NCBI GenBank assembly: GCA_013001685.1
Contig: JABDMD010000067.1
Coordinates: forward strand, 1-51,429
Length of the DNA stretch: 51,429 nt
Direction: 5' to 3'
Source of the DNA: Gammaproteobacteria bacterium
Lineage (GTDB): Bacteria > Pseudomonadota > Gammaproteobacteria > UBA4575
The position numbers were made by a program, and so were the translations under genes. Each line of letters begins with the position of its first letter. Within the stretch, counting starts at the first letter, position 1. The notes beneath the pieces are model-generated. The model ran no database searches. It had not been told where the DNA came from and worked only from the letters and a program-made list of their open reading frames with translations. Shown piece by piece: positions 1 to 8,619 of this stretch.

Positions 1-1
1 C

Positions 2-1552
2 CTAAAATACGATCGTAGTGTTTTACTAAACCATGGCATTCGCCTTAATGGTATTCAGCACGATACGATGCTGGAATCTTATGTGTGTAACTCTGTTGCA
101 AGTCGACATGATTTAGACACACTGTGTGAAAAGCATTTACAACATACCAACATTCATTTTGAAGATGTAGCAGGCAAAGGTGCTAAACAGATTACTTTTG
201 ACCAAGTAGATTTAGACATTGCGCGAGATTATGCAGCTGAAGATGCCGATATGGTGTTGCGTTTGCACCAAGAGTTTTGGTCTGAGTTAAGCAAGAAGAA
301 AAAACAAAAAGAACTCTACGAAACGATAGAATTACCAATGCTAAAAGTGCTATCTAATATCGAACGCAATGGTGTATTGATAGACGACAAGCAGCTTGCT
401 AAGCAAGGCAAACAATTAACCAAAAGAATTGCCGAGGTAGAAAAAGAAGCCTTTGAATTAGCGGATACTCCATTTAATTTAAGCTCACCAAAACAGATCC
501 AAGAAATTTTATTTGAAAAGCAAGGTATACCTGTAATTCGTAAAACCGCAAAAGGTCAGCCTTCTACTGCTGAAGATGTTTTGCAAGAGCTTGCGGTTGA
601 TTACCCACTACCTAAAATAATATTAGAGCACCGTACTCTAAGTAAACTAAAATCAACCTATGTTGATAAACTGCCAACACTAATTAATCCTAAAACTGGC
701 CGCGTACACACTTCATATCATCAAGCCGTAGCAATTACTGGCAGACTATCTTCCTCTGATCCAAATTTACAAAATATTCCAATTCGTACCGAAGAAGGGC
801 GACGTGTACGCCAAGCATTTGTTGCAGAAAAAGGGTATCAAGTGTTGGCTGCAGATTATTCGCAAATTGAATTACGTATCATGGCGCACTTATCTCAAGA
901 CGAAAGATTGTGTGAAGCATTTGCGCAAGGTGAAGATATTCATCGTGCTACAGCAGCAGAAGTGTTTGGTCTGGAGTTGAACGCTGTGGAATCAGAGCAG
1001 CGTCGTGCTGCCAAGGCAATTAATTTTGGTTTAATCTACGGTATGTCAGCATTTGGTTTAGCTAAACAATTAGGTATTACGCGCACCGAAGCTCAGCAGT
1101 ATGTAAGCCTATACTTTGAGCGTTATCCTGGCGTGAAAAAGTATATGGATGGTATTCGCGAACAAGCACGTGAACAGGGATACGTAGAAACCTTATTTGG
1201 CAGAAGACTTTATTTGCCAGATATTAATAATAAAAATGTACAACGACGTCAATATGCTGAACGCACTGCAATTAATGCTCCTATGCAAGGCACGGCAGCA
1301 GATATTATTAAGCGCGCAATGATTAGCATTGATGCTCAGCTGCAAAATGAAAAATCTACTAAACAAAAATCTAAACAGGCAGAATGCATAATGATCATGC
1401 AGGTGCATGACGAATTGGTTTTTGAAGTTGAAGAAAGCGTGATCGAATCGACAAAAGAAAGTGTTGTTGAACAAATGGAAGCTGCTGCAGAGCTTTCTAT
1501 ACCATTAGTTGTAGATGCAGCAATAGGTGCCAATTGGGATGAAGCCCATTAA
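2..1552 (+). CDS. polA: DNA polymerase I, C-terminal part (5' end outside window)
   Basis: Replicative repair polymerase that removes RNA primers and fills gaps. The ORF track starts at an internal Met (68), but the frame is open to base 2 and the extra residues ([21 protein letters not shown]) match the 3'-5' exonuclease-like domain, so this is the 3' two-thirds of a longer gene. The family A polymerase signatures are in order: motif [10 protein letters not shown], motif [14 protein letters not shown] and motif [10 protein letters not shown] near the end. The N-terminal 5' nuclease domain must lie upstream and cannot be judged here. A stand-alone 5'-3' exonuclease is encoded separately at about 33-34 kb. 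No strong terminator follows; only a weak GCCCT/AGGGC hairpin is seen near 1650. Confidence 0.98.
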   Translation, partial: LKYDRSVLLNHGIRLNGIQHDTMLESYVCNSVASRHDLDTLCEKHLQHTNIHFEDVAGKGAKQITFDQVDLDIARDYAAEDADMVLRLHQEFWSELSKKKKQKELYETIELPMLKVLSNIERNGVLIDDKQLAKQGKQLTKRIAEVEKEAFELADTPFNLSSPKQIQEILFEKQGIPVIRKTAKGQPSTAEDVLQELAVDYPLPKIILEHRTLSKLKSTYVDKLPTLINPKTGRVHTSYHQAVAITGRLSSSDPNLQNIPIRTEEGRRVRQAFVAEKGYQVLAADYSQIELRIMAHLSQDERLCEAFAQGEDIHRATAAEVFGLELNAVESEQRRAAKAINFGLIYGMSAFGLAKQLGITRTEAQQYVSLYFERYPGVKKYMDGIREQAREQGYVETLFGRRLYLPDINNKNVQRRQYAERTAINAPMQGTAADIIKRAMISIDAQLQNEKSTKQKSKQAECIMIMQVHDELVFEVEESVIESTKESVVEQMEAAAELSIPLVVDAAIGANWDEAH

Positions 1553-1755
1553 TTCTAAGCCTGATTTTATTATCAGTTAGTTATCTTACAGATAAATGTA
1601 TAGTGCAGTTATATTCCCCACTTATCATTTTGCCCTCACCATTTATCTTGCCCTATGTGCAGAGGGCTAAAGTAAAAATATAATTCTTGTTAAATCACTT
1701 GAAGTTGGAATGCTTTACTAAGTGAAAATTACTTACTCTCGTTATAGGACTGATA

Positions 1756-2178
1756 ATGATAAGGAACATCATTACTACAGCCATACTTTTTGCGGCTTTA
1801 GTATCCATAGCTTCAACTGTACAAATTGTAAGTGCAGTAGAGCCAGAATTAGACTTAGATTTCTCTGCATTTGAAGACAACTTGGCTATTTCTAGTCACT
1901 CGTTTGCGCATCCATTTTCTTGGACGCCAAATATTTCTAAGCAACAAAAAATAATTAATTTATATGAGCGATTAATTCTGCCTCAGGTACTAGATAGCTC
2001 AAGTTTTGCTGGATATGCAGGACAGAATGCTGGCTCTGAACAGCGATTATTTTCCTTTGGAATATACCAAGGTGATGGCTTAGATGATTTACGTAAACGA
2101 TCTAAACATCACAACGATATAACGTTGCCAGATGAGGATACTGAAGCCTATGGAGTATCTGTAAAACAACGCTTTTAG
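1756..2178 (+). CDS. exported protein of unknown function, 140 aa
   Basis: I do not recognise a family. The ATG is preceded by AGGA at a suitable distance. The first 27 or so residues form a signal peptide: a basic MIRN start, a hydrophobic TTAILFAALVSIAS core, and a likely cleavage after VSA. The mature part is about 110 residues, acidic at first and then Ser/Phe/Gly rich (SSSFAGYAGQNAGSEQ, FSFGIYQGDG), with no cysteines and no further membrane segment. It ends in a phenylalanine (KQRF). That terminal aromatic recalls outer-membrane beta-barrel ends, but 110 residues is short for a barrel. It is convergent with engB across a hairpin-rich spacer. Export is well supported; function is unknown. 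Confidence 0.7.
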   Translation: MIRNIITTAILFAALVSIASTVQIVSAVEPELDLDFSAFEDNLAISSHSFAHPFSWTPNISKQQKIINLYERLILPQVLDSSSFAGYAGQNAGSEQRLFSFGIYQGDGLDDLRKRSKHHNDITLPDEDTEAYGVSVKQRF

Positions 2179-2301
2179 TTATTCGACTGGGAATTAAACC
2201 TTAGTCGTTTTTTGAGTTTGGGCTGCCTATTTATTACCCATTTTGACCGTCTATCTAAGTCATTTCAGGCGAACTTTTTTAAGTAACTACCCTCTAATCA
2301 A

Positions 2302-2407
2302 TAACGCAATAGCGTTACCCGCTTCCCTCCCTTAGCGGGACAAAAAGACTCGGGCTCCCCAACCGAGTCATTCTTGGCCCCGGTTACTTTAATGTTAATC
2401 GGGGCGC
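2302..2407. repeat. cluster of four intergenic hairpins
   Basis: Four stem-loops lie end to end: TAACGC/GCGTTA (2302-2317), CCCGC/GCGGG (2318-2339), GACTCGG/CCGAGTC (2347-2369) and GCCCCG/CGGGGC (2377-2405). The last two have T-runs on opposite strands and are listed separately as terminators. The first two have no T-run and remain unexplained. Confidence 0.7.
2341..2369 (-). terminator. rho-independent terminator of engB
   Basis: Read on the minus strand, a GACTCGG/CCGAGTC stem (7 bp, 9-nt loop) is followed directly by TTTTTG. It lies 25-50 bases past the engB stop codon, the expected place for this gene's terminator. Confidence 0.8.
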
Positions 2408-2414
2408 TTTTTTT
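2376..2414 (+). terminator. plus-strand terminator overlapping the engB 3' end
   Basis: GCCCCG/CGGGGC with a 17-nt loop is followed by GC and seven T residues. It would stop plus-strand transcription from the 1756-2178 gene (and perhaps polA). Its loop contains the engB stop codon. Confidence 0.65.
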
Positions 2415-3027
2415 CATTTTCATCGATCATAGCGGCGTCTAACCACGCTCTAATTTTATTTTGAGCTTGGCTTAAACCTATTTGCTTAGTGGCAGAGAAT
2501 GTTTGAATACCGCATTCAAAGCCTTTTTGTTCTAGCTTTGAACTGACTTGTGTCATGGTTTTGACAGTATGGTTGCGATTTACCTTGTCGGCTTTGGTTA
2601 ACAAAATATATAGAGGAAGATGGTTGTGGTTGGTCCAGCGAATCATGGTCCAATCAATTTCTGTGAGCGGGTGACGAATATCCATTAATAACACCAATCC
2701 GCATAGTGGCTTTCTATGCACCAGATAAGCTTCCATTAGTCTCTGCCATTGCTGCTGCACTTTGACAGGTGCTTTGGCGTAGCCATAACCAGGTAGATCG
2801 ACTAAACAAGTATCCCCATCTAATTTAAAGAAATTAACTAACTGTGTTCTACCCGGGGTTTTACTCGTACGGGCCAGCGTGTTCTGACGGCAGAGCGTAT
2901 TAATAGCACTGGATTTGCCTGCGTTAGAGCGGCCACAAAATGCAATTTCGGCTTTAATGTCATCCGGAAAGTCTTTTTCAGAAGAGGCGCTGCGCAGGAA
3001 TTGCGCTTTTGAAAGCAGGGTAGTCAT
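2395..3027 (-). CDS. engB: ribosome-biogenesis GTP-binding protein EngB (YihA/YsxC)
   Basis: Essential small GTPase that helps assemble the 50S ribosomal subunit in the cytoplasm. At 210 aa it has the usual family length. G-motifs are visible: G1 GRSNAGKSS (residues 32-40), G3 DLPGYG (about 77-82), G4 TKAD (about 144) and G5 SATK (about 179). The start is an ATG at 3027. The gene is divergent from cytochrome c4 and convergent with the preceding small exported protein. polA next to engB and cytochrome c4/dsbA is also seen in Pseudomonas-type gammaproteobacteria. Confidence 0.97.
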   Translation of the reverse strand: MTTLLSKAQFLRSASSEKDFPDDIKAEIAFCGRSNAGKSSAINTLCRQNTLARTSKTPGRTQLVNFFKLDGDTCLVDLPGYGYAKAPVKVQQQWQRLMEAYLVHRKPLCGLVLLMDIRHPLTEIDWTMIRWTNHNHLPLYILLTKADKVNRNHTVKTMTQVSSKLEQKGFECGIQTFSATKQIGLSQAQNKIRAWLDAAMIDENEKKRPD

Positions 3028-3081
3028 CTAGATGTCTAATTAAGGTAGATATTCAGTTAGTAAGATAGATTTTAACGTGTT

Positions 3082-3117
3082 TGAGCTGAACAATTGTATC
3101 TACAACAATCCAGCTCA
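3082..3117. repeat. nested inverted repeat upstream of cytochrome c4
   Basis: A perfect 7-bp outer stem TGAGCTG/CAGCTCA (3082-3088 / 3111-3117) encloses an inner ATTGT/ACAAT stem (3093-3097 / 3105-3109). No T-run follows on either strand, so it is not an ordinary terminator. It sits in the divergent engB/cytochrome c4 promoter region, where it could be an operator or a 5' leader structure. Confidence 0.5.
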
Positions 3118-3271
3118 TTATTAGTGAGTTTGCCAGGTTAGGTAATACACCTTATGGTTTGGCTGTTTTGCGACCATAAGTGCTATATGCTATGCCCCAG
3201 AGAGGATTTAACGAGAAAGGTTTTGAATAGGCCTATATACCAATATTAATTCTGTAGTAAGGATTCTATAC

Positions 3272-3913
3272 ATGAAAAGAAAACAGTTTTTGCTAATCGT
3301 AATCTTAATTTTCACTGGATTTTATGTAACCGGTGTACAAGCAGCAGGTGATGCAGAAGCTGGCAAACATAAATCTGAGCCATGCGCTGCATGTCATGGT
3401 GTTGGCGGAGTGAGTGCTAACCCGGCTTGGCCTAAATTAGCCGGACAAGGTGAGAAATATTTGGTCGATCAACTCAAGCTTTTTAAAGAAAAAGTTCGTG
3501 TGAATACTCTGATGAATCCTCAAGCTGAAAATTTATCTGATCAAGATATAGAAGATATAGCAGCGTACTATTCAAGCCAAGCTGTTAATGCTGGTAGTGC
3601 AGATCCTGATAAAGAATTTCAAGGCGAAAAGTTGCATGTTATCGGTGAGCGTATCTATCGCGGCGGCAATACTGAAACCGGTGTACCGGCATGCATGTCT
3701 TGTCATTCACCTGACGGGATTGGCAATGGTCCAGCAAAATTTCCTCAGTTAGCGGGTCAGCACGCGGTATATACCGCAGCACAATTAAGGGCATACAGAA
3801 GTGGTGCTAGATATCAACCTGATGACAATTTGAATATGATGAAAGATATTGCGACTTATTTAAGTGATACTGAGATCGATGCGGTTGCAGAATATATTGC
3901 CGGTCTGCATTAG
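3272..3913 (+). CDS. diheme cytochrome c4
   Basis: Periplasmic electron carrier that passes electrons toward terminal oxidases. The N-terminus is a signal peptide (MKRKQFLLIVILIFTGFYVTG, cleavage after VQA). Two heme-attachment motifs, CAACH near residue 39 and CMSCH near residue 142, sit in two homologous halves, each with a KLAGQ or QLAGQ segment, as expected for the class I diheme cytochrome c4 family (213 aa). AAGGA lies 10 bases before the ATG. A DsbA-type oxidoreductase follows, a pairing common in gammaproteobacteria. Confidence 0.95.
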   Translation: MKRKQFLLIVILIFTGFYVTGVQAAGDAEAGKHKSEPCAACHGVGGVSANPAWPKLAGQGEKYLVDQLKLFKEKVRVNTLMNPQAENLSDQDIEDIAAYYSSQAVNAGSADPDKEFQGEKLHVIGERIYRGGNTETGVPACMSCHSPDGIGNGPAKFPQLAGQHAVYTAAQLRAYRSGARYQPDDNLNMMKDIATYLSDTEIDAVAEYIAGLH

Positions 3914-4024
3914 AATTATTATCTTAAATTAACTAGATAAGCGGTAGTATTTGCCAAAGAATGGCAGAACTACTGGTTATCCTCAGGGTCTATACCAATA
4001 ACTAATACTTTGCCTAATAAAAAT

Positions 4025-4735
4025 ATGAATATGTACAATTACCAGCGTATTTTTTCGAGCGTGTTTGTCGCTCTAATTTTTACATTTTTATCATTTACTG
4101 CTAGTGCAGAAGATGGACATAACCACGAGCATGCTCCTGTTAAAAATTTTGTAGAAGGTAAACACTACCATCGCATTTCTCCGGCAGTAGAGACGGATGT
4201 GGAAGATGGCAAAGTAGAAGTATTGGAATTATTTTGGTACGGCTGTCCTCACTGTTTTGAATTTGAGCCACATTTAACAGGCTGGAAAGATACTAAAGCA
4301 GACTATATAACCTTCACTCGTATGCCAGCAGTACTTAATCGAGGCTGGTTAGCACATGCACGTGCTTATTACGCATTAGAAACCATGGGTGAGCTAGAAA
4401 GGATGCACCCGATATTTTTTGAAGCGATCCATGTCCAAGGAAGGCGCTTACGTGATGTTGAATCCATGGCGCGGTTCTTATCACAACATGATGTAGATGC
4501 AGATAAATTCAAAAGTGCTTATGACTCTCTATATGTAGAGACCAAAATAAATCGCTCAGGCCAGTTAGTTCGTCAATACGGCTCAAGTGCCGTGCCTACG
4601 GTTATCATTAACGGTAAGTTTCGTACCTCTGCGAGTGATGCAGGTGGATATGAAAATGTTTTAGGTGTGATTAACATGTTAGCAGAGCAAGAAACAGGTA
4701 CTACTGCAAGCACTGCCGAAGAAAATACTGAATAG
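4025..4735 (+). CDS. dsbA: periplasmic thiol:disulfide interchange protein DsbA
   Basis: Oxidase that introduces disulfide bonds into exported proteins. The thioredoxin-fold active site is FWYGCPHCFEF, a canonical CPHC, and the cis-proline loop SAVPTVIING is present near the C-terminus. A signal peptide ends at about TASA. A His-rich linker (EDGHNHEHA) follows it, and the C-terminus carries a Thr/Glu-rich tail. The ORF track starts at a TTG (4010); I prefer ATG 4025 (or 4031), because the TTG adds only a polar stretch before the signal peptide. No clear ribosome site marks any of the three, so the start is uncertain by a few codons. Confidence 0.93.
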   Translation: MNMYNYQRIFSSVFVALIFTFLSFTASAEDGHNHEHAPVKNFVEGKHYHRISPAVETDVEDGKVEVLELFWYGCPHCFEFEPHLTGWKDTKADYITFTRMPAVLNRGWLAHARAYYALETMGELERMHPIFFEAIHVQGRRLRDVESMARFLSQHDVDADKFKSAYDSLYVETKINRSGQLVRQYGSSAVPTVIINGKFRTSASDAGGYENVLGVINMLAEQETGTTASTAEENTE

Positions 4736-4743
4736 CTTTTGGC

Positions 4744-4899
4744 TTATTCTTTGCTGGGAACTTGGGTGTCCAGCTCCTGATAGTCGCGAATCATCTTGTC
4801 GATATCAACACGATCACTTCTGCGTGAGCTCATTTTGGGTTGTTTCTTTCTAAGATTATTAAAAATCTTTCGAACGGTGTCTTTTACTTCCTTGTCCAC
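4744..4899 (-). CDS. small highly charged protein, 51 aa, unknown
   Basis: Not in the ORF track because it is under 60 codons. It starts at GTG (4899), with AAGG ten bases upstream and an in-frame TAG before it. The translation begins VDKEVKDTVRKIFNNL and continues with a very basic segment (RKKQPKMSSRRSDR), then an acidic/amphipathic tail (DIDKMIRDYQELD). It has no cysteine, signal peptide or membrane segment. The coding-like amino-acid composition over the whole length and the plausible ribosome site support a real gene. It lies convergent to dsbA and just downstream of the NlpC/P60 gene on the same strand. Function is unknown; a nucleic-acid-binding or regulatory peptide is possible. Confidence 0.5.
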   Translation of the reverse strand: MDKEVKDTVRKIFNNLRKKQPKMSSRRSDRVDIDKMIRDYQELDTQVPSKE

Positions 4900-5064
4900 T
4901 TTACGCTACCTTGATACATCCATGTTTCAGGTCCAACCATCTTAGAGAATATAAGGGTTGGTTTTATCTGGCTGGAGATAAGAGGGAGAGCCAAGGTGAT
5001 AAGAGGGTAAGGTTATTGCATATGTGGACGACTATGAGCGCGTGAAAGTAATGTTTCTAAATGG

Positions 5065-5571
5065 TTAATATAGCCGTCCTCCAGACACTATTTTTGTTTT
5101 CCAATATGCGTCAGTTAAGTAGGTCGCTTTTACTTGTCTACCACTTTGGGGTGCATGTATAAATCTTCCATTTCCTACATATATACCTACATGAGAAACA
5201 CGTGCTCGAGTAAGCTTAAAAAATAGTAAATCACCATTACGTAGCTCATTTAACGGTATGTTTTTTGCTGATTTAAATTGATGTAAAGAAGTACGAGGAG
5301 TGCGTAGCCCTACTTTGCCATGTGTGTAAAACACTAAACCACTACAATCAAAACCATATGGAGTCTCTCCACCATATTTATATGGGCTGCCTACAAGTGA
5401 TTTTGCCAAATCTGCAATTTTTTGTCCCTTGGCTTGAGTTTTTTTTGGTTTAACTACAGTGATTTTTTTAACTGGTTTGGATGCGGGTTCGTTATATTGT
5501 GGGGATGACGAACAAGCAAATAATAATGCAGTACAAAATAGTGAAAATATTAGATAGCGAGTGAAAAGCAT
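5065..5571 (-). CDS. NlpC/P60 family lipoprotein, putative peptidoglycan endopeptidase
   Basis: Predicted outer-membrane-anchored cysteine hydrolase that cleaves murein cross-links. The track start (5634) is a TTG; ATG 5571 is better because it begins directly with a lipoprotein signal peptide, MLFTRYLIFSLFCTALLFAC, whose lipobox LFAC gives the lipidated cysteine. A Lys-rich linker follows, then the NlpC/P60 domain: catalytic Cys in YGFDCSGLV, His in VSHVGIYVG, and the third polar residue in RFIHAP. The length (168 aa) fits the Spr/MepS type. No partner gene is obvious nearby. Confidence 0.9.
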   Translation of the reverse strand: MLFTRYLIFSLFCTALLFACSSSPQYNEPASKPVKKITVVKPKKTQAKGQKIADLAKSLVGSPYKYGGETPYGFDCSGLVFYTHGKVGLRTPRTSLHQFKSAKNIPLNELRNGDLLFFKLTRARVSHVGIYVGNGRFIHAPQSGRQVKATYLTDAYWKTKIVSGGRLY

Positions 5572-5796
5572 TTGGTTGAATATCCCTAATAACCGCAATG
5601 AATATACAATTTTATACCAAACTATCGATCTCAAGAATGCGAGGAAGTATAAAGACTAAATTATACTGGATGAATGACTACTCGAGACTTAAGCAGTGGG
5701 CATCGATAATCTAAAGTGATAAGCACAGTGACTTAAAGCTGTAAGTAAAAGTTACCATAACTGGTCAACTGTAATGTGTATTAGCGAATTGGAGAC

Positions 5797-6595
5797 ATGA
5801 TGTTGAGCTGGTTAAAGGGCCAGATTAGCAGTCTGCTAGTCAGTTATCTTAACAACTCCTGTAAAAAAATATGAGTCTTTCTCAGTTAGCTCATATGACA
5901 GTTTGTACGCAACATTAAAACCTGGTGATGTATTGCTTGTTGAAGGTGACCAGCGTTTTAGTGTTGCGGTTAAATACTTAACACAGTCTACTTGGTCTCA
6001 TGCAGCAATGTTCGTTGGTGACTTACCGGACAAGCATGATAAGAATACAAAGTTACCCATGCTGATTGATGCGGATCTTAAAAATGGTGTTCGGTTAGTG
6101 CACTTATCCCATTACAAAGGCTTTAATACTAGAATCTGTCGTCCAGTTGGCTTGAAAGATGAAGATCTTAAAAATGTAATAAACTTCATGCTCGAGAGTA
6201 TCGGATTAGGGTATGATTTAAAAAATGTTATCGATCTTGCACGTTATTTAATTCCCACACCGCCAGTGCCCGTACGCTTTCGACGAAGCATGCTTACATT
6301 TGGGAGTGGTGACTCTACTCGGGTAATTTGTTCAACGCGAATTGCACAGGCTTTTCAATCTGTAAAATACCCAATTCTTCCAAAAAAATGTGAAACGGAT
6401 GAATGTTGAAATTGGATTGAAAAAATATTTCAGATTCGCCACCATAGTTTGTTTGTTCCACGTGATTATGACTTGTCTTCATATTTCGAAATTATTAAAC
6501 CGACTATAGAAAAAGGCTTTGATTATAAAAGTTTGGTATGGAGCGATGACAAAAGTCTTCCATTTAATAGAGAAGGGTCTTTAGCAAGTCATTAA
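5797..6595 (+). pseudogene. decayed YiiX/C92-like cysteine hydrolase (frameshift plus in-frame TGA)
   Basis: The intact core (LKPGDVLLVEGDQ, KYLTQSTWSHAAMFVGD, STRVICSTRIAQAFQSV) is that of YiiX/YebB-like permuted papain-fold hydrolases. The ORF track shows only 5903-6409 from a TTG. A well-placed GGAG and ATG-ATG at 5797/5800 open MMLSWLKGQISSLLVSYL, which is one base out of frame with the continuation TTPVKKYESFSVSSYDSL. Dropping one base near 5850 joins them. At 6407-6409 a TGA interrupts the gene, yet the same frame reads on as NWIEKIFQIRHHSLFVPRDYDLSS... to a TAA at 6595, with the RHHSLFVPRDYDL signature expected of the family's C-terminus. Two lesions indicate a pseudogene or two sequencing errors. 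UGA recoding is not supported. Confidence 0.8.
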
Positions 6596-6618
6596 CAGGC
6601 TCTTTGTAGATTAATGCG

Positions 6619-8451
6619 CTACAGATCATAAATCCACGGCAATAGCCACGAATAACTTAACCACATAATAATTGTTAGTGGTGTGCCGACTTTTACAAAA
6701 TCTATAAATTTGTAACCACCTGCATTCATTACTAGTAAGTTAGTTTTATACGCCATCGGTGTTATGTAACTCATGTTGGCGCCAAATAATACGGCCAAAA
6801 TAAAAGGTGCAGAAGGTTGATCGAGTTGTTGCGCAATGCTTACCGCAACAGGAGTACCGATTACGGCAGCGGCATTGTTGGAAACAATATTTGTAAGCAA
6901 TGCCATTAATAACATTAAACCACTTAACACAATCGGTGCGCTTGCGCCGGCGGTGAGGTAAAGAAATACACTTGCAAGATATTCTGTGCCTCCTGTAGTT
7001 AGTAATGCGGCACCCATGGCTAAACTGGCTACGACAATAAGCACAATTGGTGTGCTGAGTGCTTGTGTGGCTTCGCGCCAGTTTAAACAGCCGGTAACTA
7101 TAAGTAGTAGCACTCCACAAACCGCGCTTAGGGCAATCGGCAGTATGCCAGCTGCAGCCGTTGCAACAATGGCAATCATGATCCATAAAGCCAAAGGTGC
7201 TTTTTCAGAATGGGGTAAATCTTCAGTAGAATCGAGAACTAATAGTTCGCCACTTTGTTTAAGTTTTTTCAGCGCCTCAGCTTTACCTTGTACCAAAATA
7301 ATATCGCCTGTGCGTAACCATACTTCGCGTACACCTGAATGCAAAGTGTCGATTGTGGTACCTGCATGATGCAGTGCAAGAGGGATTAACTGATAACGGT
7401 CACGAAAACGCAAACGAGAAAGTGTGGTGTTTTCTAAAGGTGAGCTTTGTGAGACGACAATTTCAGCCAGCTGTTGTTGTGAAGTGGATTTTAATTCATC
7501 TCCAGCAATGAGCTCATTATTTTTAGAATATAGTGTGGCGCCTAGAACGTCTTCATATTCTTTTAGTTCTTTAGGCGTGTCGCGTACAAACAAACGATCA
7601 CCTGGTTTTATTTCTATATCTGGTAATAAAGAAAGTTGTGTATCTTCACCGCGTTGTATGCGCTCTACTTTCATTGATCCACTAGTGAGCTTGATAATTT
7701 GCGCTAAGGTTTTTCCAGCTGCACGACTTTCTTCTGGTATGTGCAGCTGGGCTAGAAATACACGTGGTGAGCTATCTGATAAGGGTGTATCTCGTTCAGA
7801 AACAATAAGAGGTGCAATCAACCATAAGTAAGCTATACCAATTATCGATGCTATACTTGCTGGCAACAAGAAATCAAACATGGAAAACTTTTCTACACCG
7901 ATGTCTGCTGCAACCGAAACCACTAACAAGTTTGTAGAAGTACCAATAGTAGTGCACATGCCGCCAACCAATGTGGCAAAACCCATAGGCATTAATACTC
8001 CGGAAGGTGAGCGATTCGTTCTTAATGAAACGCTCACTAATATAGGCAGCAGTAGAACAACTACCGGGGTATTATTAATGAAAGCACTTAATACTGCACC
8101 AAGTATCAAAGTTAATAACAAGGATAGTATTGGGCTAACGCGCCAGAGTTTTGCAAGCGAACGCCCTATGGGTTCAAGTGCACCGGTCCGAACTAATGCT
8201 TGTCCAGCAATCATCAGAGCACATACCGCAATTAATGCCTCATGCCCAAATCCAGAGAATAGGTCTATGGAGTGAAATTTTTGCCCATCAATTTGATAGG
8301 GGAATAGCTCAAATCCGACCGCTAATATTGCTATTACTAATAGGCTAGATGTTTCTAGAGGGATGTTCTCTCTTGTAAATAATATTAAGGCGATGACGGT
8401 GAGTACCAGAATACTTATGGCATGGGGGTCTGGGCTAGCGGGGAAAGGCAT
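6619..8451 (-). CDS. SLC13 (DASS) family permease with two RCK_C domains
   Basis: Inner-membrane anion transporter. Hydrophobic helices fill residues 10-215 and 405-610, with the family's paired conserved loops, including NNTPVVVLLLPI and GTSTNLLVVSVA in the first half and NIVSNNAAAVIGTP and PMAYKTNLLVMNAGGY in the second. Between the halves is a soluble stretch of about 180 residues with two TrkA-C/RCK_C-like modules, each ending in GDRLFVRDT or GDIILVQGK. This is the layout of Na+/sulfate- or dicarboxylate-type transporters of the long form (610 aa). The substrate cannot be read from sequence; sulfate, sulfonates and dicarboxylates are all possible. It stands alone, convergent with the broken YiiX-like gene. 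Confidence 0.9.
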   Translation of the reverse strand: MPFPASPDPHAISILVLTVIALILFTRENIPLETSSLLVIAILAVGFELFPYQIDGQKFHSIDLFSGFGHEALIAVCALMIAGQALVRTGALEPIGRSLAKLWRVSPILSLLLTLILGAVLSAFINNTPVVVLLLPILVSVSLRTNRSPSGVLMPMGFATLVGGMCTTIGTSTNLLVVSVAADIGVEKFSMFDFLLPASIASIIGIAYLWLIAPLIVSERDTPLSDSSPRVFLAQLHIPEESRAAGKTLAQIIKLTSGSMKVERIQRGEDTQLSLLPDIEIKPGDRLFVRDTPKELKEYEDVLGATLYSKNNELIAGDELKSTSQQQLAEIVVSQSSPLENTTLSRLRFRDRYQLIPLALHHAGTTIDTLHSGVREVWLRTGDIILVQGKAEALKKLKQSGELLVLDSTEDLPHSEKAPLALWIMIAIVATAAAGILPIALSAVCGVLLLIVTGCLNWREATQALSTPIVLIVVASLAMGAALLTTGGTEYLASVFLYLTAGASAPIVLSGLMLLMALLTNIVSNNAAAVIGTPVAVSIAQQLDQPSAPFILAVLFGANMSYITPMAYKTNLLVMNAGGYKFIDFVKVGTPLTIIMWLSYSWLLPWIYDL

Positions 8452-8546
8452 GATGTGTCCAGATTAGGTCAGATTTGTAGGCATTATGTCGAACAGAATA
8501 GTGAACTCTATCTAGAAATTTACCCAAATATAACTGCTATAGGTAA

Positions 8547-8575
8547 TTGGTTTAATTTCACGCATTCACTATAAT
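8547..8575 (+). promoter_or_regulatory. sigma-70 promoter of the cytochrome c5 gene
   Basis: TTGGTT (8547-8552) and a perfect TATAAT (8570-8575) are separated by 17 bases, about 45 bases before the start codon. Confidence 0.65.
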
Positions 8576-8619
8576 TCGCCACGCTTAAGTCAGGAATCAA
8601 CTACAAATTAGGAGTTTGT

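Noticed and set aside
6407-6409. UGA read as selenocysteine in the YiiX-like gene
   Set aside because: No SECIS-like hairpin is visible just downstream, the position is in a variable loop, and an independent frameshift lies upstream. Decay or sequence error is simpler.
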